From contig NZ_ONER01000001.1 of NCBI RefSeq assembly GCF_900316895.1, positions 1 to 64,000 of the forward strand: 64,000 nucleotides of DNA, written 5' to 3'. The DNA is from an uncultured Methanobrevibacter sp. (lineage in GTDB: Archaea > Methanobacteriota > Methanobacteria > Methanobacteriales > Methanobacteriaceae). The notes beneath the pieces are model-generated. The model searched no databases. It was not told the DNA's origin and worked only from the letters and a program-made list of their open reading frames with translations. A program made the position numbers and the translations under genes. Shown piece by piece: positions 16,879 to 26,387 of this stretch. Position 1 is the first letter of the stretch; every line of letters starts with the position of its first letter.

Positions 16879-18240
16879 TCACCTTGAAATGTATTGGCCA
16901 GGATTTAGGAAATCATCTAAAAAGTCAATATCAACTTCATCAATGTCAATGAACTCATAAGTATTGATAATACTCTTTTTAAGGTTTTTTCCAACTTTTA
17001 TCAATCCGATATGTTCAGTTGTTAAAATATATCTTATCATGTCAACCGCATCAACGAATTCCCGTTTTTGCATATGCACTAGAAAATCATCCTGAATATA
17101 ACAGTTTTCACGGCCATACTTGGCGACAAAATTCTCACAGGCCTGTGTAATAAATACTTTCGGCCCCACATTTACTTTAACATTGTTTAAGTGTGATGAA
17201 GCCATTTCAAGGAGGATAACGCAATAATCTGTTTCATCACTCCAATAGTCTGCCTTGAATACATTGAATTCCTCTCCATTCAGTTTCCTTTCCAATGCCT
17301 GGCAGGTCTTTCTAAGCTGAGGATGCAGAGTGTCCAAAGGAATGTCGGGAATTTTGAATTTAAATGCGATTAAATCACTGTTTCTTGTCTTAAATTCTTC
17401 CAGTATATCTTTCTTATTTAGATTTTTATTTAATGGGTAAAAATAATCTTTCTTGTTATCAGAAAATATATAATTACGAGCTGACTGGATAAACTCAGCC
17501 ATTTTATCCAATCTTAATGCAGCACCTACATTACGATTCATATCTGTAGGGTCAATGACAATTAATGGATCCTTGAAGTTACCTGAAGTACCGTATTCCT
17601 CAATATCTATCTCTTCGCCAAATTTCCAATTGATTGCTGCCTTCAGTGTTTTTTCAAAATCGCCATATTTGAGTACCAGCAGTTCGCACAGATAACCTGC
17701 AAATCCGCCAACTTTAAACTCTGAACCGTAAGTACCTGTCATTGCCATGAATCTTTTCAACAGTAGAACTTCATCCTGTTGGCTTTCGCTTAAATTGGAC
17801 TTTACATAACGAGTATGTAAAATTGTCCTGTCCACGGCAGATTTCAACTGGTCTCCACTTTCGATGGCATAACAAGGAACAATGTCAACCTCACATCCTT
17901 CAATATAGGTTGTCACATAGGGATGTGATGCAAAATGATGTTGGGGAGTGCTTCCAAACTCATCACAGCATTCATGAGCCAGTTCAAGACCCTTCTCTTT
18001 TAGAATCTTCTTGTCAGTTTGCAATGGAAAAGCTATAAAGATATCTATATCCGATTTTCCTTTAAGTGCAGTATTCTTAGCGACTGACCCCACCAGATTT
18101 ATGCTGGCATCAATGTCCTTATCATCACATGCATTTTGCAGGAACTTCATTATACTACCTGATACACTGAAAATATGCTTTTTTTCAGCTTCAGTAGGTT
18201 TAATATCATTTAATATAGCTTCATAATCCATAGTCATCAT
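16879..18240 (-). CDS. cca: Archaeal (class I) CCA-adding tRNA nucleotidyltransferase
   Basis: A 453-residue protein. Near residues 47-66 it has GSVAKNTALKGKSDIDIFIA, the nucleotidyltransferase GS...DxD signature with two catalytic aspartates, and a third acidic site in EVDIVPCY. Length and layout fit class I CCA enzymes, which add or repair the 3' CCA of tRNA using CTP and ATP. Its start overlaps the thpR stop (ATGA). The pairing of cca with thpR recurs in archaea and suggests shared RNA-end metabolism. Confidence 0.93.
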   Translation of the reverse strand: MMTMDYEAILNDIKPTEAEKKHIFSVSGSIMKFLQNACDDKDIDASINLVGSVAKNTALKGKSDIDIFIAFPLQTDKKILKEKGLELAHECCDEFGSTPQHHFASHPYVTTYIEGCEVDIVPCYAIESGDQLKSAVDRTILHTRYVKSNLSESQQDEVLLLKRFMAMTGTYGSEFKVGGFAGYLCELLVLKYGDFEKTLKAAINWKFGEEIDIEEYGTSGNFKDPLIVIDPTDMNRNVGAALRLDKMAEFIQSARNYIFSDNKKDYFYPLNKNLNKKDILEEFKTRNSDLIAFKFKIPDIPLDTLHPQLRKTCQALERKLNGEEFNVFKADYWSDETDYCVILLEMASSHLNNVKVNVGPKVFITQACENFVAKYGRENCYIQDDFLVHMQKREFVDAVDMIRYILTTEHIGLIKVGKNLKKSIINTYEFIDIDEVDIDFLDDFLNPGQYISR

Positions 18241-18794
18241 AATTCAAATATTTTTAAATCCTCATAAATTGGTCCGGCAGGTGTCAAAGTTGATTTTTTA
18301 AGGGTAATATGGTCAACTTCCATCTCGCCGATTTCAACATCACTGAACTCTTCTATTGTTGATTTGACTTTATCCTTGCCTTTTGCGGATTTCATGCGTC
18401 CGATGGTCAGGTGTGTTGAGAACCTTTTGTCCTTATCAAAGCCAAGGCGTACAAATTCCTTATCCAACTTATCATGAAGGTCCTTAATTATGGAATCCTC
18501 ATCGATTCCGACCCATATGACCTTTATGCGTTTATTGTTTGGAAATGCCCCGCAGCCCTTGATTTTAATCTTGAAGGAGTCATACTGGGAAACAACATTG
18601 GCTATTGCCTCCTCAAGCAATCCTAACCCTTCAGTATCAATATCACCAAAGAATTTTAAGGTCAAATGAAGGTTTGCCAATTCCACATATTTTATTCTAG
18701 CATCAGTTTTTTTGAATTCCCTGATGATTTTGTTTATTTTAGGCTTTAAATCATCATCCAAATCAATCGCAAGAAATGCTCTTATCTGTGACAT
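18237..18794 (-). CDS. thpR: RNA 2',3'-cyclic phosphodiesterase (2'-5' RNA ligase family)
   Basis: A 185-residue protein with the two HxT motifs of the 2H phosphoesterase superfamily, HLTLKFFG (residue ~43) and HLTIGRMK (~127). AGGTG five bases before the ATG at 18794 sets the start and overlaps the stop of the upstream gene. The family hydrolyses 2',3'-cyclic phosphates on RNA and can join RNA ends as 2'-5' bonds in vitro. Its four-base overlap with cca supports a role in tRNA processing or repair. Confidence 0.9.
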   Translation of the reverse strand: MSQIRAFLAIDLDDDLKPKINKIIREFKKTDARIKYVELANLHLTLKFFGDIDTEGLGLLEEAIANVVSQYDSFKIKIKGCGAFPNNKRIKVIWVGIDEDSIIKDLHDKLDKEFVRLGFDKDKRFSTHLTIGRMKSAKGKDKVKSTIEEFSDVEIGEMEVDHITLKKSTLTPAGPIYEDLKIFEL

Positions 18795-18802
18795 CAAAAC
18801 AC

Positions 18803-19933
18803 CTATTGTTCAATAATTGTTTCATCAATTGCTATTCCAAAGTGACGTGCATTTGATTCAATGTAAACCTTTACCCTGTCTCCCGGCTTCACGTCAGCCA
18901 CTGACAAAGGATTGTCATTTTCATCGACAATTCTGATTGTTTCCGCATTCTGAAGCAGGGTTCTGATAATTTGGCCTTCATATTCAGCTTCAATTAATAT
19001 CAATGGCCTTCTTTCGATTTTGCTTCTTCCGACATAAGCGGTTCTGGTTTCGCCTTTGGTATTGACAATCAGCACTTCATCTCCGGCCACCAGTTCTGAG
19101 AGATATCTTGTCTTGTTTCCAGGCACCATCACATAAGCCTGAACAGGTCCTGCATTTACCCTGAAAGGACGTGACGCAACATATTCGCTTTCCAAGCTTT
19201 CTGAGTGAACCAGAAACATTGATTTTGAATAGGAACCTATGAGCATTCCTTCGCCCGGCTTCATCATGTCAGTGGTATCCACGCATACACGGTCACCTGA
19301 TCCCAATGGCTTTACATTGGTTACAGTTGCTATTCTGAGTTCATATTTTGCCTGTGACGCTTCGACAACTTCCTGTGCAATTTTTTTGATTTGGTTAAAG
19401 TCATTTGCTTCAAATATTACACCATCGGTTCCGTGTTCAAGTGTTTCGAGTGCAACACGGGCGCCGTCAAGGTCACGAACTGCAGCAATGATTTCAACAT
19501 CGACCTTCTGCAAGTCTGCAATAATGTTTTCAAGCGGAATGATTGTCCAGTCGGTTCCAACAAGAATAATATAGTCTACTATTTCACCAAGCTTTACTGC
19601 CAATTGCTCATGTGCCTTATCAGTGATTACTATATATGCACATACTGCTTTTCCTTCGCTTTTTGCTTTTTTTGCATTTGCAATATCAACTGAATCCTTA
19701 AAGTCCTCATTCAACTCTATGAATCCGTCACCTTCACCGTTTATTCCAACCAAATAGATATCGGCATCATCACTGTTGGATATTATTTTCACGTTTCCCA
19801 ATTTTCTGATGTTTTCAATATCATCCAGGTCAAGAACATGGTCAATTCCTGATTCCAAAGCTGTGGTGATCATCTCTTTCTTGTCTTCCCACACTTCGTC
19901 AGGTGTTGATATCCAAGCGAATTTGTTTTGCAT
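18803..19933 (-). CDS. aroB': 3-dehydroquinate synthase II (archaeal type)
   Basis: A 376-residue protein of the archaeal DHQ synthase family (M. jannaschii MJ1249 type), recognisable from the N-terminus FAWISTPDEVWEDKKEMITT and the conserved C-terminal half (RPFRVNAGPVQAYVM, GDEVLIVNTKGETRTAYVGR). It oxidatively deaminates and cyclises 2-amino-3,7-dideoxyheptulosonate to 3-dehydroquinate, bypassing DAHP. The partner enzyme is encoded eight bases upstream. TTAGGTGG before the ATG is a good ribosome binding site. Confidence 0.93.
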   Translation of the reverse strand: MQNKFAWISTPDEVWEDKKEMITTALESGIDHVLDLDDIENIRKLGNVKIISNSDDADIYLVGINGEGDGFIELNEDFKDSVDIANAKKAKSEGKAVCAYIVITDKAHEQLAVKLGEIVDYIILVGTDWTIIPLENIIADLQKVDVEIIAAVRDLDGARVALETLEHGTDGVIFEANDFNQIKKIAQEVVEASQAKYELRIATVTNVKPLGSGDRVCVDTTDMMKPGEGMLIGSYSKSMFLVHSESLESEYVASRPFRVNAGPVQAYVMVPGNKTRYLSELVAGDEVLIVNTKGETRTAYVGRSKIERRPLILIEAEYEGQIIRTLLQNAETIRIVDENDNPLSVADVKPGDRVKVYIESNARHFGIAIDETIIEQ

Positions 19934-19941
19934 TTTCCCAC

Positions 19942-20733
19942 CTAATCTAAGAATTTCATTGCTTCGTCAACATCAGCATCATGATGAACGATTTCTGAAA
20001 TTGCACGGGTGATTTTTCCTGGGTTTTCAGCCTGGAAGAGGTTACGTCCGAATGCAACTCCAGCTCCTCCGACTTCAAGGGAATCCTTTACCATTTGCAG
20101 CAATTCTTCATCAGTGTCTATTTTTGGACCGCCAGCAATTACTACAGGCACGATTGCACCTTCAACAACTTCCTTGAATGAATCAGGGTCTCCGGTGTAG
20201 TTGGTTTTTACAATATCTACTCCAAGTTCAGATCCTACACGAGCTGCATGCTTTACGAATTCGACATCGTGTTCGTTTTCAACTTTTTGGCCTCTTGGGT
20301 ACATCATTGCAAGAAGAGGCATTCCCCAGTAATCACAGGTTTCAGCAATGGTACCTAATTCCTGCAGCATCTGACTTTCGGTTTCTGAACCTAAGTTTAC
20401 ATGAATGGAAACAGCATCTGCACCTAACTGAATTGCCTTTTCGACACTTGTTACTGTAACCTTATCGTTTGGGTCCGGTGCAAGTGAGGTACTTGCTGAC
20501 AAGTGCACAATAAGACCTATATCCTTACCGTAACCACGGTGACCTTGTTTTACAATTCCCTTGTGCATTAGAATAGCATCTGCTCCACCTTGAGAGATTT
20601 CTTCAACTGTTTCATCCATATCGATGATTCCAGGAATTGGTCCGCTTGACACACCATGATCCATTGGTGCAATTACAGTTCTACCAGTATTTCTATTTAT
20701 GATTCTTTCTAAACGGATTTTTTTACCTATCAT
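19942..20733 (-). CDS. aroA': 2-amino-3,7-dideoxy-D-threo-hept-6-ulosonate synthase
   Basis: A 263-residue protein of the DeoC/FbaB-type aldolase family. It has [13 protein letters not shown] near the start and [11 protein letters not shown] near residue 178, whose Lys forms the Schiff base in the M. jannaschii enzyme. It condenses an aspartate semialdehyde-derived unit with a 6-deoxy-5-ketohexose phosphate to start archaeal aromatic amino acid synthesis. It is probably the first gene of the operon ending at 15155. Upstream (20734-20971) there is a TATA-like TTATATATC and AGGTTG before the ATG. Confidence 0.93.
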   Translation of the reverse strand: MIGKKIRLERIINRNTGRTVIAPMDHGVSSGPIPGIIDMDETVEEISQGGADAILMHKGIVKQGHRGYGKDIGLIVHLSASTSLAPDPNDKVTVTSVEKAIQLGADAVSIHVNLGSETESQMLQELGTIAETCDYWGMPLLAMMYPRGQKVENEHDVEFVKHAARVGSELGVDIVKTNYTGDPDSFKEVVEGAIVPVVIAGGPKIDTDEELLQMVKDSLEVGGAGVAFGRNLFQAENPGKITRAISEIVHHDADVDEAMKFLD

Positions 20734-20971
20734 TTTTACAACCTTTTTACTTATGAATTATATTTTTAGCGATTATGATATATAATACTAATTATACAAA
20801 AAGATAGAATTTAGCATGACCATTTAAATGAATTATTAATGGCAAATAGAATGGTCTAAACAATGATTTAAAATAATGCATGAAAGTTTTTAGGTTAAAT
20901 ACAAAGTCTGTGATAGTTTATACATGTTAATATAATGCAAATATTTGATTTTATATTAAATTTTATCTTAA

Positions 20972-21487
20972 CTATTTTTTGAGTTTCGGCGTCCACAAGT
21001 CGAATTCCTTTATCAATGGAGGAATGCCCGAATCATGATAGCTTTCAAGATAACCTGTACTTGTGCGATAGTCCTCATCGCCAACACTAGCCGAATTGAA
21101 GAATTCCAAAAGTCCCCGGTTCCTTATCACAGTATGTTTCGGTTTGAATGTGCTTGACCATATATAGAATACCTTGAAAACAGTATCAGGGTGATATCCA
21201 CCACCCAAATCAACCGCCAATAGGTCACATGATTGCACAATCTTATAAGCTTCGGCAATTATCTCATGCCTGCGAACATCTCCCGGAATGAATTCAACAT
21301 TTTCAATGTTTTTCATCTCATCGATTGCCTCAGGCGAATTGTCAACGGCAATCACCCTACATTCAGGAGCTATCAGTTTTGTTGTGCCACCCACATGACA
21401 TCCCAATTCTATTACAGTATCATCCGCTTCAACCAATTCAAGAAGATCACGGCGATATTTCTTTACATCATAACTTAACTTAATCAT
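20972..21487 (-). CDS. SAM-dependent methyltransferase-like protein
   Basis: A 171-residue Rossmann protein with DTVIELGCHVGGTTKLIAP (motif I) near residues 23-41 and VIAVDNSPEAIDEM (motif II). Later, LLAVDLGGGYHPD stands where motif IV would be. It resembles class I methyltransferases; substrate unknown. Its first eight bases overlap the end of the pantoate kinase gene, so the two are co-translated, which could tie it to CoA biology or just be inherited gene order. Confidence 0.7.
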   Translation of the reverse strand: MIKLSYDVKKYRRDLLELVEADDTVIELGCHVGGTTKLIAPECRVIAVDNSPEAIDEMKNIENVEFIPGDVRRHEIIAEAYKIVQSCDLLAVDLGGGYHPDTVFKVFYIWSSTFKPKHTVIRNRGLLEFFNSASVGDEDYRTSTGYLESYHDSGIPPLIKEFDLWTPKLKK

Positions 21488-22325
21488 AAACTATCCCGAC
21501 ATTGTTGAGTTTATCTATATGCAAGTTTTCAACTTCCACATTTTTGAAAACATCTTCATTTTCCGCAAACGCAAATACCGTATTTCCAAGCATACCCATT
21601 GAACTTCCTAAAATATCAGGCATGGAATTAAAATAATCAACTAGATTTTTCACTTCATCTGACATCAGTTTTGTCTCATTGGAAAACCTGTTTGAAAAGT
21701 CCAGAAAATTCCTCAAGCTCGGCTTTTCCTCAAAATATTCCAGATATTTCAAGCCCACATCGGATATCACCTGCTGATGGTGAGGATTCTGAATGATGCT
21801 TGACGTTTCAATGCCCCCGAAAGTCTTCCAGGCTATACAAACATCATGCTTGAAAGATTTGATCTTACCTATTCCAGGGGCGCCGGGCTCAACCCTTAAA
21901 ACCATACCCTGGCCGGTTTGTGCAATGACATCCCCCAAACCTGCACCCAAGTTGACTTCCGCCATATGTGCAATCTGGCCGCACAATTCAGTTGAATAGC
22001 CCAAGTCCAGAAACTCATTCAATGCAAGGGTTAAACTCAAAGCTGAAGCTGCAGATGTTCCAAATCCTGCTCCAATGGGCAGTTGTATGTCCTGTGTGAC
22101 TTTAAAAACAGTGTCAATTTCCAAAATATTCAGGACCTCATCGATTACTGTTGAGTCGCCCTGATTTACATCAACCCTAAATTCGCTGGAACTTGAAACA
22201 GTTGTCTTGACGCCTTGTGACAATAAAAAGCCTGCACCGCATGACCCCTTTTTAAGGGTAATGTCATGGTCTTCAATAGTGAAAAACCCTGTAATGTGGC
22301 CGGGAACAAAAACTGAATTTGACAT
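21480..22325 (-). CDS. Pantoate kinase (archaeal, GHMP superfamily)
   Basis: A 281-residue GHMP-kinase-like protein. N-terminal FVPGHITGFFTI and the ATP-binding loop PIGAGFGTSAASAL (~residues 92-105) match archaeal pantoate kinase, which with phosphopantothenate synthetase replaces bacterial PanC/PanK. The late motif LGSSMGMLGNTVFAF is also typical. The ketopantoate reductase at 269 would supply its substrate. It overlaps the methyltransferase-like gene downstream. Confidence 0.88.
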   Translation of the reverse strand: MSNSVFVPGHITGFFTIEDHDITLKKGSCGAGFLLSQGVKTTVSSSSEFRVDVNQGDSTVIDEVLNILEIDTVFKVTQDIQLPIGAGFGTSAASALSLTLALNEFLDLGYSTELCGQIAHMAEVNLGAGLGDVIAQTGQGMVLRVEPGAPGIGKIKSFKHDVCIAWKTFGGIETSSIIQNPHHQQVISDVGLKYLEYFEEKPSLRNFLDFSNRFSNETKLMSDEVKNLVDYFNSMPDILGSSMGMLGNTVFAFAENEDVFKNVEVENLHIDKLNNVGIVYD

Positions 22326-22414
22326 AATAGATATTATGTTTTTAAATTAATTAAAATTTTTTAAAAATTATTTGATTTTGAAAAAAATAAGGAAAGTTAA
22401 AGAATAATCCAACA

Positions 22415-22537
22415 TTATTTGTTTTTACAACACCCAAAAAAGAAATTTTTGACTTTTCTAGCTTTGGATTTACTGTTTTTCTTTTCTCGTTCTTGCCTTT
22501 CATGCATATGTCTTCTTGCTTCAGCCATATCACTCAT
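22415..22537 (-). CDS. Small 40-residue basic protein with its own promoter
   Basis: An open frame from ATG 22537 to TAA 22415. GAGGT lies seven bases before the ATG, and a TATA-like TTTATATATG at about 22590-22599 lies a normal distance upstream, so it looks expressed. The product is very basic and helical (MSDMAEARRHMHERQEREKK), then KARKVKN, and ends FFFGCCKNK with a Cys pair. A T tract on the minus strand follows the stop (about 22381-22387). I do not recognise it. Nothing else codes in the 460 bases between pantoate kinase and the adhesin gene. Confidence 0.6.
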   Translation of the reverse strand: MSDMAEARRHMHERQEREKKNSKSKARKVKNFFFGCCKNK

Positions 22538-22746
22538 AATTATACCTCACATAAATTTAGTTATACCTAAATATTATTTTGGCAAAGGGCATATATAAAT
22601 TTATTGCTCAATCAAGATGCGACCGAATTTCTTTACAAATTATGTCTATTGCAAACAATCAATGAAAAAAATAGGAGATTATTAAAATATGATTCTTAAT
22701 ATTGATGAATTATATCAATATTTCACCAAGTTATGAAATAAATATT

Positions 22747-22787
22747 TCAAAAAAAAAGAAAAAGGATAGAAGTTAAAAAACTTCTAT
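22747..22787 (-). terminator. Hairpin plus T-tract terminator after the large adhesin gene
   Basis: Starting at the base after the stop, the minus strand has ATAGAAGTT, a four-base loop and AACTTCTAT (22787-22766). This is a perfect nine-base stem, followed by CCTTTTTCTTTTTTTTT. It has the form of a bacterial intrinsic terminator. Confidence 0.7.
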
Positions 22788-25700
22788 TTATTTTTTAAAT
22801 CTTCTAATTCCTGATACACTAATAATTAAAAGAACAGCCAATAACGCAAACAGCGGATTACCAGTTGCCCTTTTTAAGTCCACTTCAGTTCCATTCAAAT
22901 CTTCAGAAACATTAAATGTTGTGTTTGTATCATTTTCCCCATTTGAGTTATTTGAGTTATTTGAGTTATTTGAGTTATTGCTATTGTTGTTATCAGTTTG
23001 ATTTTCAAATGTTTCTGTAACATTTTCTGCAGTTGTTTCATTGGTTGCATTGCTTCCTGCAACAACGATGTTAGTGAAATTACCTGCCTTGATTGTTTTG
23101 AAGAACACTGTGAATTGAGACCTTTCACCTTCAGCCAAAACACCATTATAAGTCCACTTGTTTTTGCCGTCAAAGGACCATTTGCCTGATACTGAAGTGA
23201 AATGATCATAAACCAATCCATCAAATTTAAGCTCTTTTACATAAACCTCTTCCAAATCACAGTCTCCTGTATTTGTGACACGAATCATGAAGCTTGTCAA
23301 CTCACCGACAGCAACCTTAGGTGTCAAAGTAATTTTTACAACACTTAACATAGGCTCATGAATAACAGTATCGTTTTTACCGCTACCAGATGTCTGGTTA
23401 TTGTCAACAGCAACAACATTAGTGAATGTACCTGCTTTTAAAGTATTATATATTACCGTAATCTCAGCAGAATCACCTACTTGCAGAGTGCCGTTGTATT
23501 GCCATTTAGGACTGTCCATGGAACCTATGAATATCCATTTATCAGTTGAATCAACAAAGTCCATATAACTTAAACCTTGTGAATTCATTTCAGTAACATT
23601 AATATTGCTTAATTCACATTCTCCAGTGTTGGTTATGCGAATCACGAAAAATGCCGGCATTCCAACTGTCACCTCAGGAGTCAAAGAGACCTTTTCAATA
23701 GTCATATTAGGAACATAAACCCTGAAATTAACTGTATCATTTCCGAAAGTGTGATTGGAAAATCCGACAGAAACGTTGTTCTGCATCATTCCAGATTCGG
23801 TTACATTGAATGTGAGTATAACATATGCAGTTTTGCCGATTCCTAAAGTTTCATTTAATGTCCAAAGTTTTTTATTTGCATCATAAGTCCAATTGAATGG
23901 AGATCTGAATGAGTCATATATCAATCCTTTGCTGAATCCTGTTTCATTTATCCATACTGATGTAAGATTGCATTCACCAGTGTTTTTAACAGTAATATTG
24001 AAGTCAACCTGTTTTCCGATTACTACAGGACTGGTTAAAACCTCTTTTTCAACTGTCAAGTTTGTCTTGTTTACAGTGAACACAAATACATTTTGAGTTG
24101 ATGAAGGGACAATAATTTCTCCGAAGTTGAACAATTCTACAGTTCCGTCATCATTAAATCTTAATGCACCATTTGTTGGAACTCTGAATCCTGAATCATA
24201 CAGTGAAACGACATCATTAACAATCTCATTGTTGTTTCTTTTGAAATCATGGTCAGTGAAGATATTTATTATATCTCTGAATGATGCATAATTGGATTCA
24301 TCATTCCAATACTTGAATATTAGTATTTTTAGATAGTCACCGACATATTCTTCAGACAGGGAGTTTTGTAAAAACCTTAAATCTTCCCACATTACCCCAT
24401 ATTGTGGAGCATCTGCATCTTCTTCAACACAAAATGCAGTATAGCCATCCACATGTGTTATTCCATTTTTTGAATCATAAGTCATGTACATATACTTTGT
24501 ATGATGTAATGAAATGGAATCTTGTCCGGGATGAACGTTATTGTTTTCAATCAATTCAGTAGCAGCCACTATATACCATCCATCATCAGCGGAATTATCA
24601 TAAAACTCTGAATTTGAAACATTTGCAAGAATAGTGCAAATCGCTCCACCATGGAAAGCAGTGTTTCCAATGAATTTAGAATTTGTGATTGTCGGATAAT
24701 CAGCACCGATAGCTCCACCATATCCTTTAGCCTGATTGTTGATGAATGTACAGTTGTTTATGGTATCGCCTTGCCTAGTACTGGAGATTGCTCCACCACC
24801 ATATCTTTCAGCGATATTTCCTACAAAAGTATCATTTTCAAGGGTATTGTGTCCATACTCAAACACTATTGCTCCACCCATAAGTCCAACATTATGAGTG
24901 AAATTGGAGTTGATTATGGTAGGATTTTGAGCTAATGAGAAGATTGCTCCACCTTTAGTCATGTTTCTATCAAATGGAGGTTTCGGAAATACTCCATTAT
25001 TTACAAATGTACAGTTGTCAGCAACGAAATCATTACATTTGGTTTTTGATCCAAGATAGATAGCTCCACCTTTTTCCGCATAATTTCCATCAAATTTTGA
25101 GTTCACAACTGAAACATTATTACCTGTCAAGATAAATACTGCTCCACCATATTTAGAACAGTGATTTCTCCAGAAATATGAATTATTAATTAAAAGATTG
25201 TCTGCTTGGGAGAATATTGCTCCACCGTGATAATCATTTACCGCATTTCTATAGAATTGACAGTTATCAAATGTTGTATTTACTGATGAAACAGGAACAT
25301 ACATAATTCCATAACCATATCCCGCATTATCATGAACACGGGTATTGCTAATCACGTTATTTTTTCCGTTCATCCAAATTGCAGCACCATCACTGTTTGA
25401 AGCGGTACCTTTAGAGGTTACACCTATACAGGTTGAAATTTCACAATTATTGACAGTGATATTGTCACAGTCCTTCAATGCGATTGCTCCACCTTGGTCG
25501 GAATAACATGATGAGAATGTAACATTATCAATCAATGAACCTGAAGCACCTGCACCCTGAAGATAAATTCCACCACCAAATGTGTCTGTAATATCATTTT
25601 TTGCTGAAGATACAGATGAATTAACAATTTTTATTTTTTTATTTGAGTAAATTCCACCGGCATTATGTGCAATTGAGTTATACATACTACAATTTGCAAT

Positions 25701-26387
25701 TAATGTATTTGAACCAGTATTATAGATTCCGGCGGCGAAATAAGTGGCTTTATTTCCATTAATCATTGAATTTATGATTGAAATACCATCATGGTCTGCA
25801 ATATAAATTCCGCCACCTCTACCACTGTTGGCATTATTGGAAATTATTTTACAGTTATCCACACAGATATTGTCTCCATCAAGATATAATGCACCACCAT
25901 TTGTGGTTTTACCTTTGGTCAACTGCAATCCTTTTAAAACAACATTACTTCCAGTAATCTTAAAGATCTGATTTTTGTTTTCACCATCAAAAATAGGTGT
26001 TCCGTCATCAGCAACGATTGCCAAATTGTTAACGCCGATTGTCAAACCTGTATTAGAGGTTCCTTTATATGTTCCAGGCATTATGTGAATAACGTCACCA
26101 TCATTACAATTAGATAATGCGCTTTGTAAATCAGAGTAAGGACTAGATTGTGAACCGTCTCCCCCAGTCGTAGCACCTGCATCTACATACCAATTATTTC
26201 CATCACCTAAAACATCCTCATCTGAAGATTTTAAAGCATTGGAAATGTCATTATTTTCTACAGCCAAATTACCATCTTCTGCTCCAACCCCAAATGAATC
26301 CATTTCATTTGAAGCCGCAACAGCATTCAAACATACTAATAATACAATCAATACCAATAAAATTTTAAATAGTTTATTAAATTTCAT
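22788..26387 (-). CDS. Large adhesin-like protein: beta-helix, DUF11 repeats, membrane anchor
   Basis: A 1199-residue protein; GAGG six bases before ATG 26387 sets the start. Signal peptide (LFKILLVLIVLLVCLNAVAAS), then a GDGSQSSPYSDLQSAL cap, ~550 residues of beta-helix repeats (GGAIY..NCTFxxN), a ~150-residue non-repetitive domain, and three DUF11-like modules (residues ~770-1110, each with NTGEC or NTGDC). A hydrophilic linker of Asn-Asn-Ser repeats follows. It ends with TGNPLFALLAVLLIISVSG and then basic RRFKK, a polar motif, membrane segment and positive tail like a sorting or anchor signal. It would be displayed outside the membrane and wall. Confidence 0.9.
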   Translation of the reverse strand: MKFNKLFKILLVLIVLLVCLNAVAASNEMDSFGVGAEDGNLAVENNDISNALKSSDEDVLGDGNNWYVDAGATTGGDGSQSSPYSDLQSALSNCNDGDVIHIMPGTYKGTSNTGLTIGVNNLAIVADDGTPIFDGENKNQIFKITGSNVVLKGLQLTKGKTTNGGALYLDGDNICVDNCKIISNNANSGRGGGIYIADHDGISIINSMINGNKATYFAAGIYNTGSNTLIANCSMYNSIAHNAGGIYSNKKIKIVNSSVSSAKNDITDTFGGGIYLQGAGASGSLIDNVTFSSCYSDQGGAIALKDCDNITVNNCEISTCIGVTSKGTASNSDGAAIWMNGKNNVISNTRVHDNAGYGYGIMYVPVSSVNTTFDNCQFYRNAVNDYHGGAIFSQADNLLINNSYFWRNHCSKYGGAVFILTGNNVSVVNSKFDGNYAEKGGAIYLGSKTKCNDFVADNCTFVNNGVFPKPPFDRNMTKGGAIFSLAQNPTIINSNFTHNVGLMGGAIVFEYGHNTLENDTFVGNIAERYGGGAISSTRQGDTINNCTFINNQAKGYGGAIGADYPTITNSKFIGNTAFHGGAICTILANVSNSEFYDNSADDGWYIVAATELIENNNVHPGQDSISLHHTKYMYMTYDSKNGITHVDGYTAFCVEEDADAPQYGVMWEDLRFLQNSLSEEYVGDYLKILIFKYWNDESNYASFRDIINIFTDHDFKRNNNEIVNDVVSLYDSGFRVPTNGALRFNDDGTVELFNFGEIIVPSSTQNVFVFTVNKTNLTVEKEVLTSPVVIGKQVDFNITVKNTGECNLTSVWINETGFSKGLIYDSFRSPFNWTYDANKKLWTLNETLGIGKTAYVILTFNVTESGMMQNNVSVGFSNHTFGNDTVNFRVYVPNMTIEKVSLTPEVTVGMPAFFVIRITNTGECELSNINVTEMNSQGLSYMDFVDSTDKWIFIGSMDSPKWQYNGTLQVGDSAEITVIYNTLKAGTFTNVVAVDNNQTSGSGKNDTVIHEPMLSVVKITLTPKVAVGELTSFMIRVTNTGDCDLEEVYVKELKFDGLVYDHFTSVSGKWSFDGKNKWTYNGVLAEGERSQFTVFFKTIKAGNFTNIVVAGSNATNETTAENVTETFENQTDNNNSNNSNNSNNSNNSNGENDTNTTFNVSEDLNGTEVDLKRATGNPLFALLAVLLIISVSGIRRFKK
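22941..22979 (-). repeat. Tandem 9-base repeat encoding Asn-Asn-Ser
   Basis: Just over four perfect copies of ATTTGAGTT (plus strand) lie within the stalk of the large adhesin. The unit is three codons, so copy-number change keeps the frame and would alter only stalk length. Confidence 0.8.
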
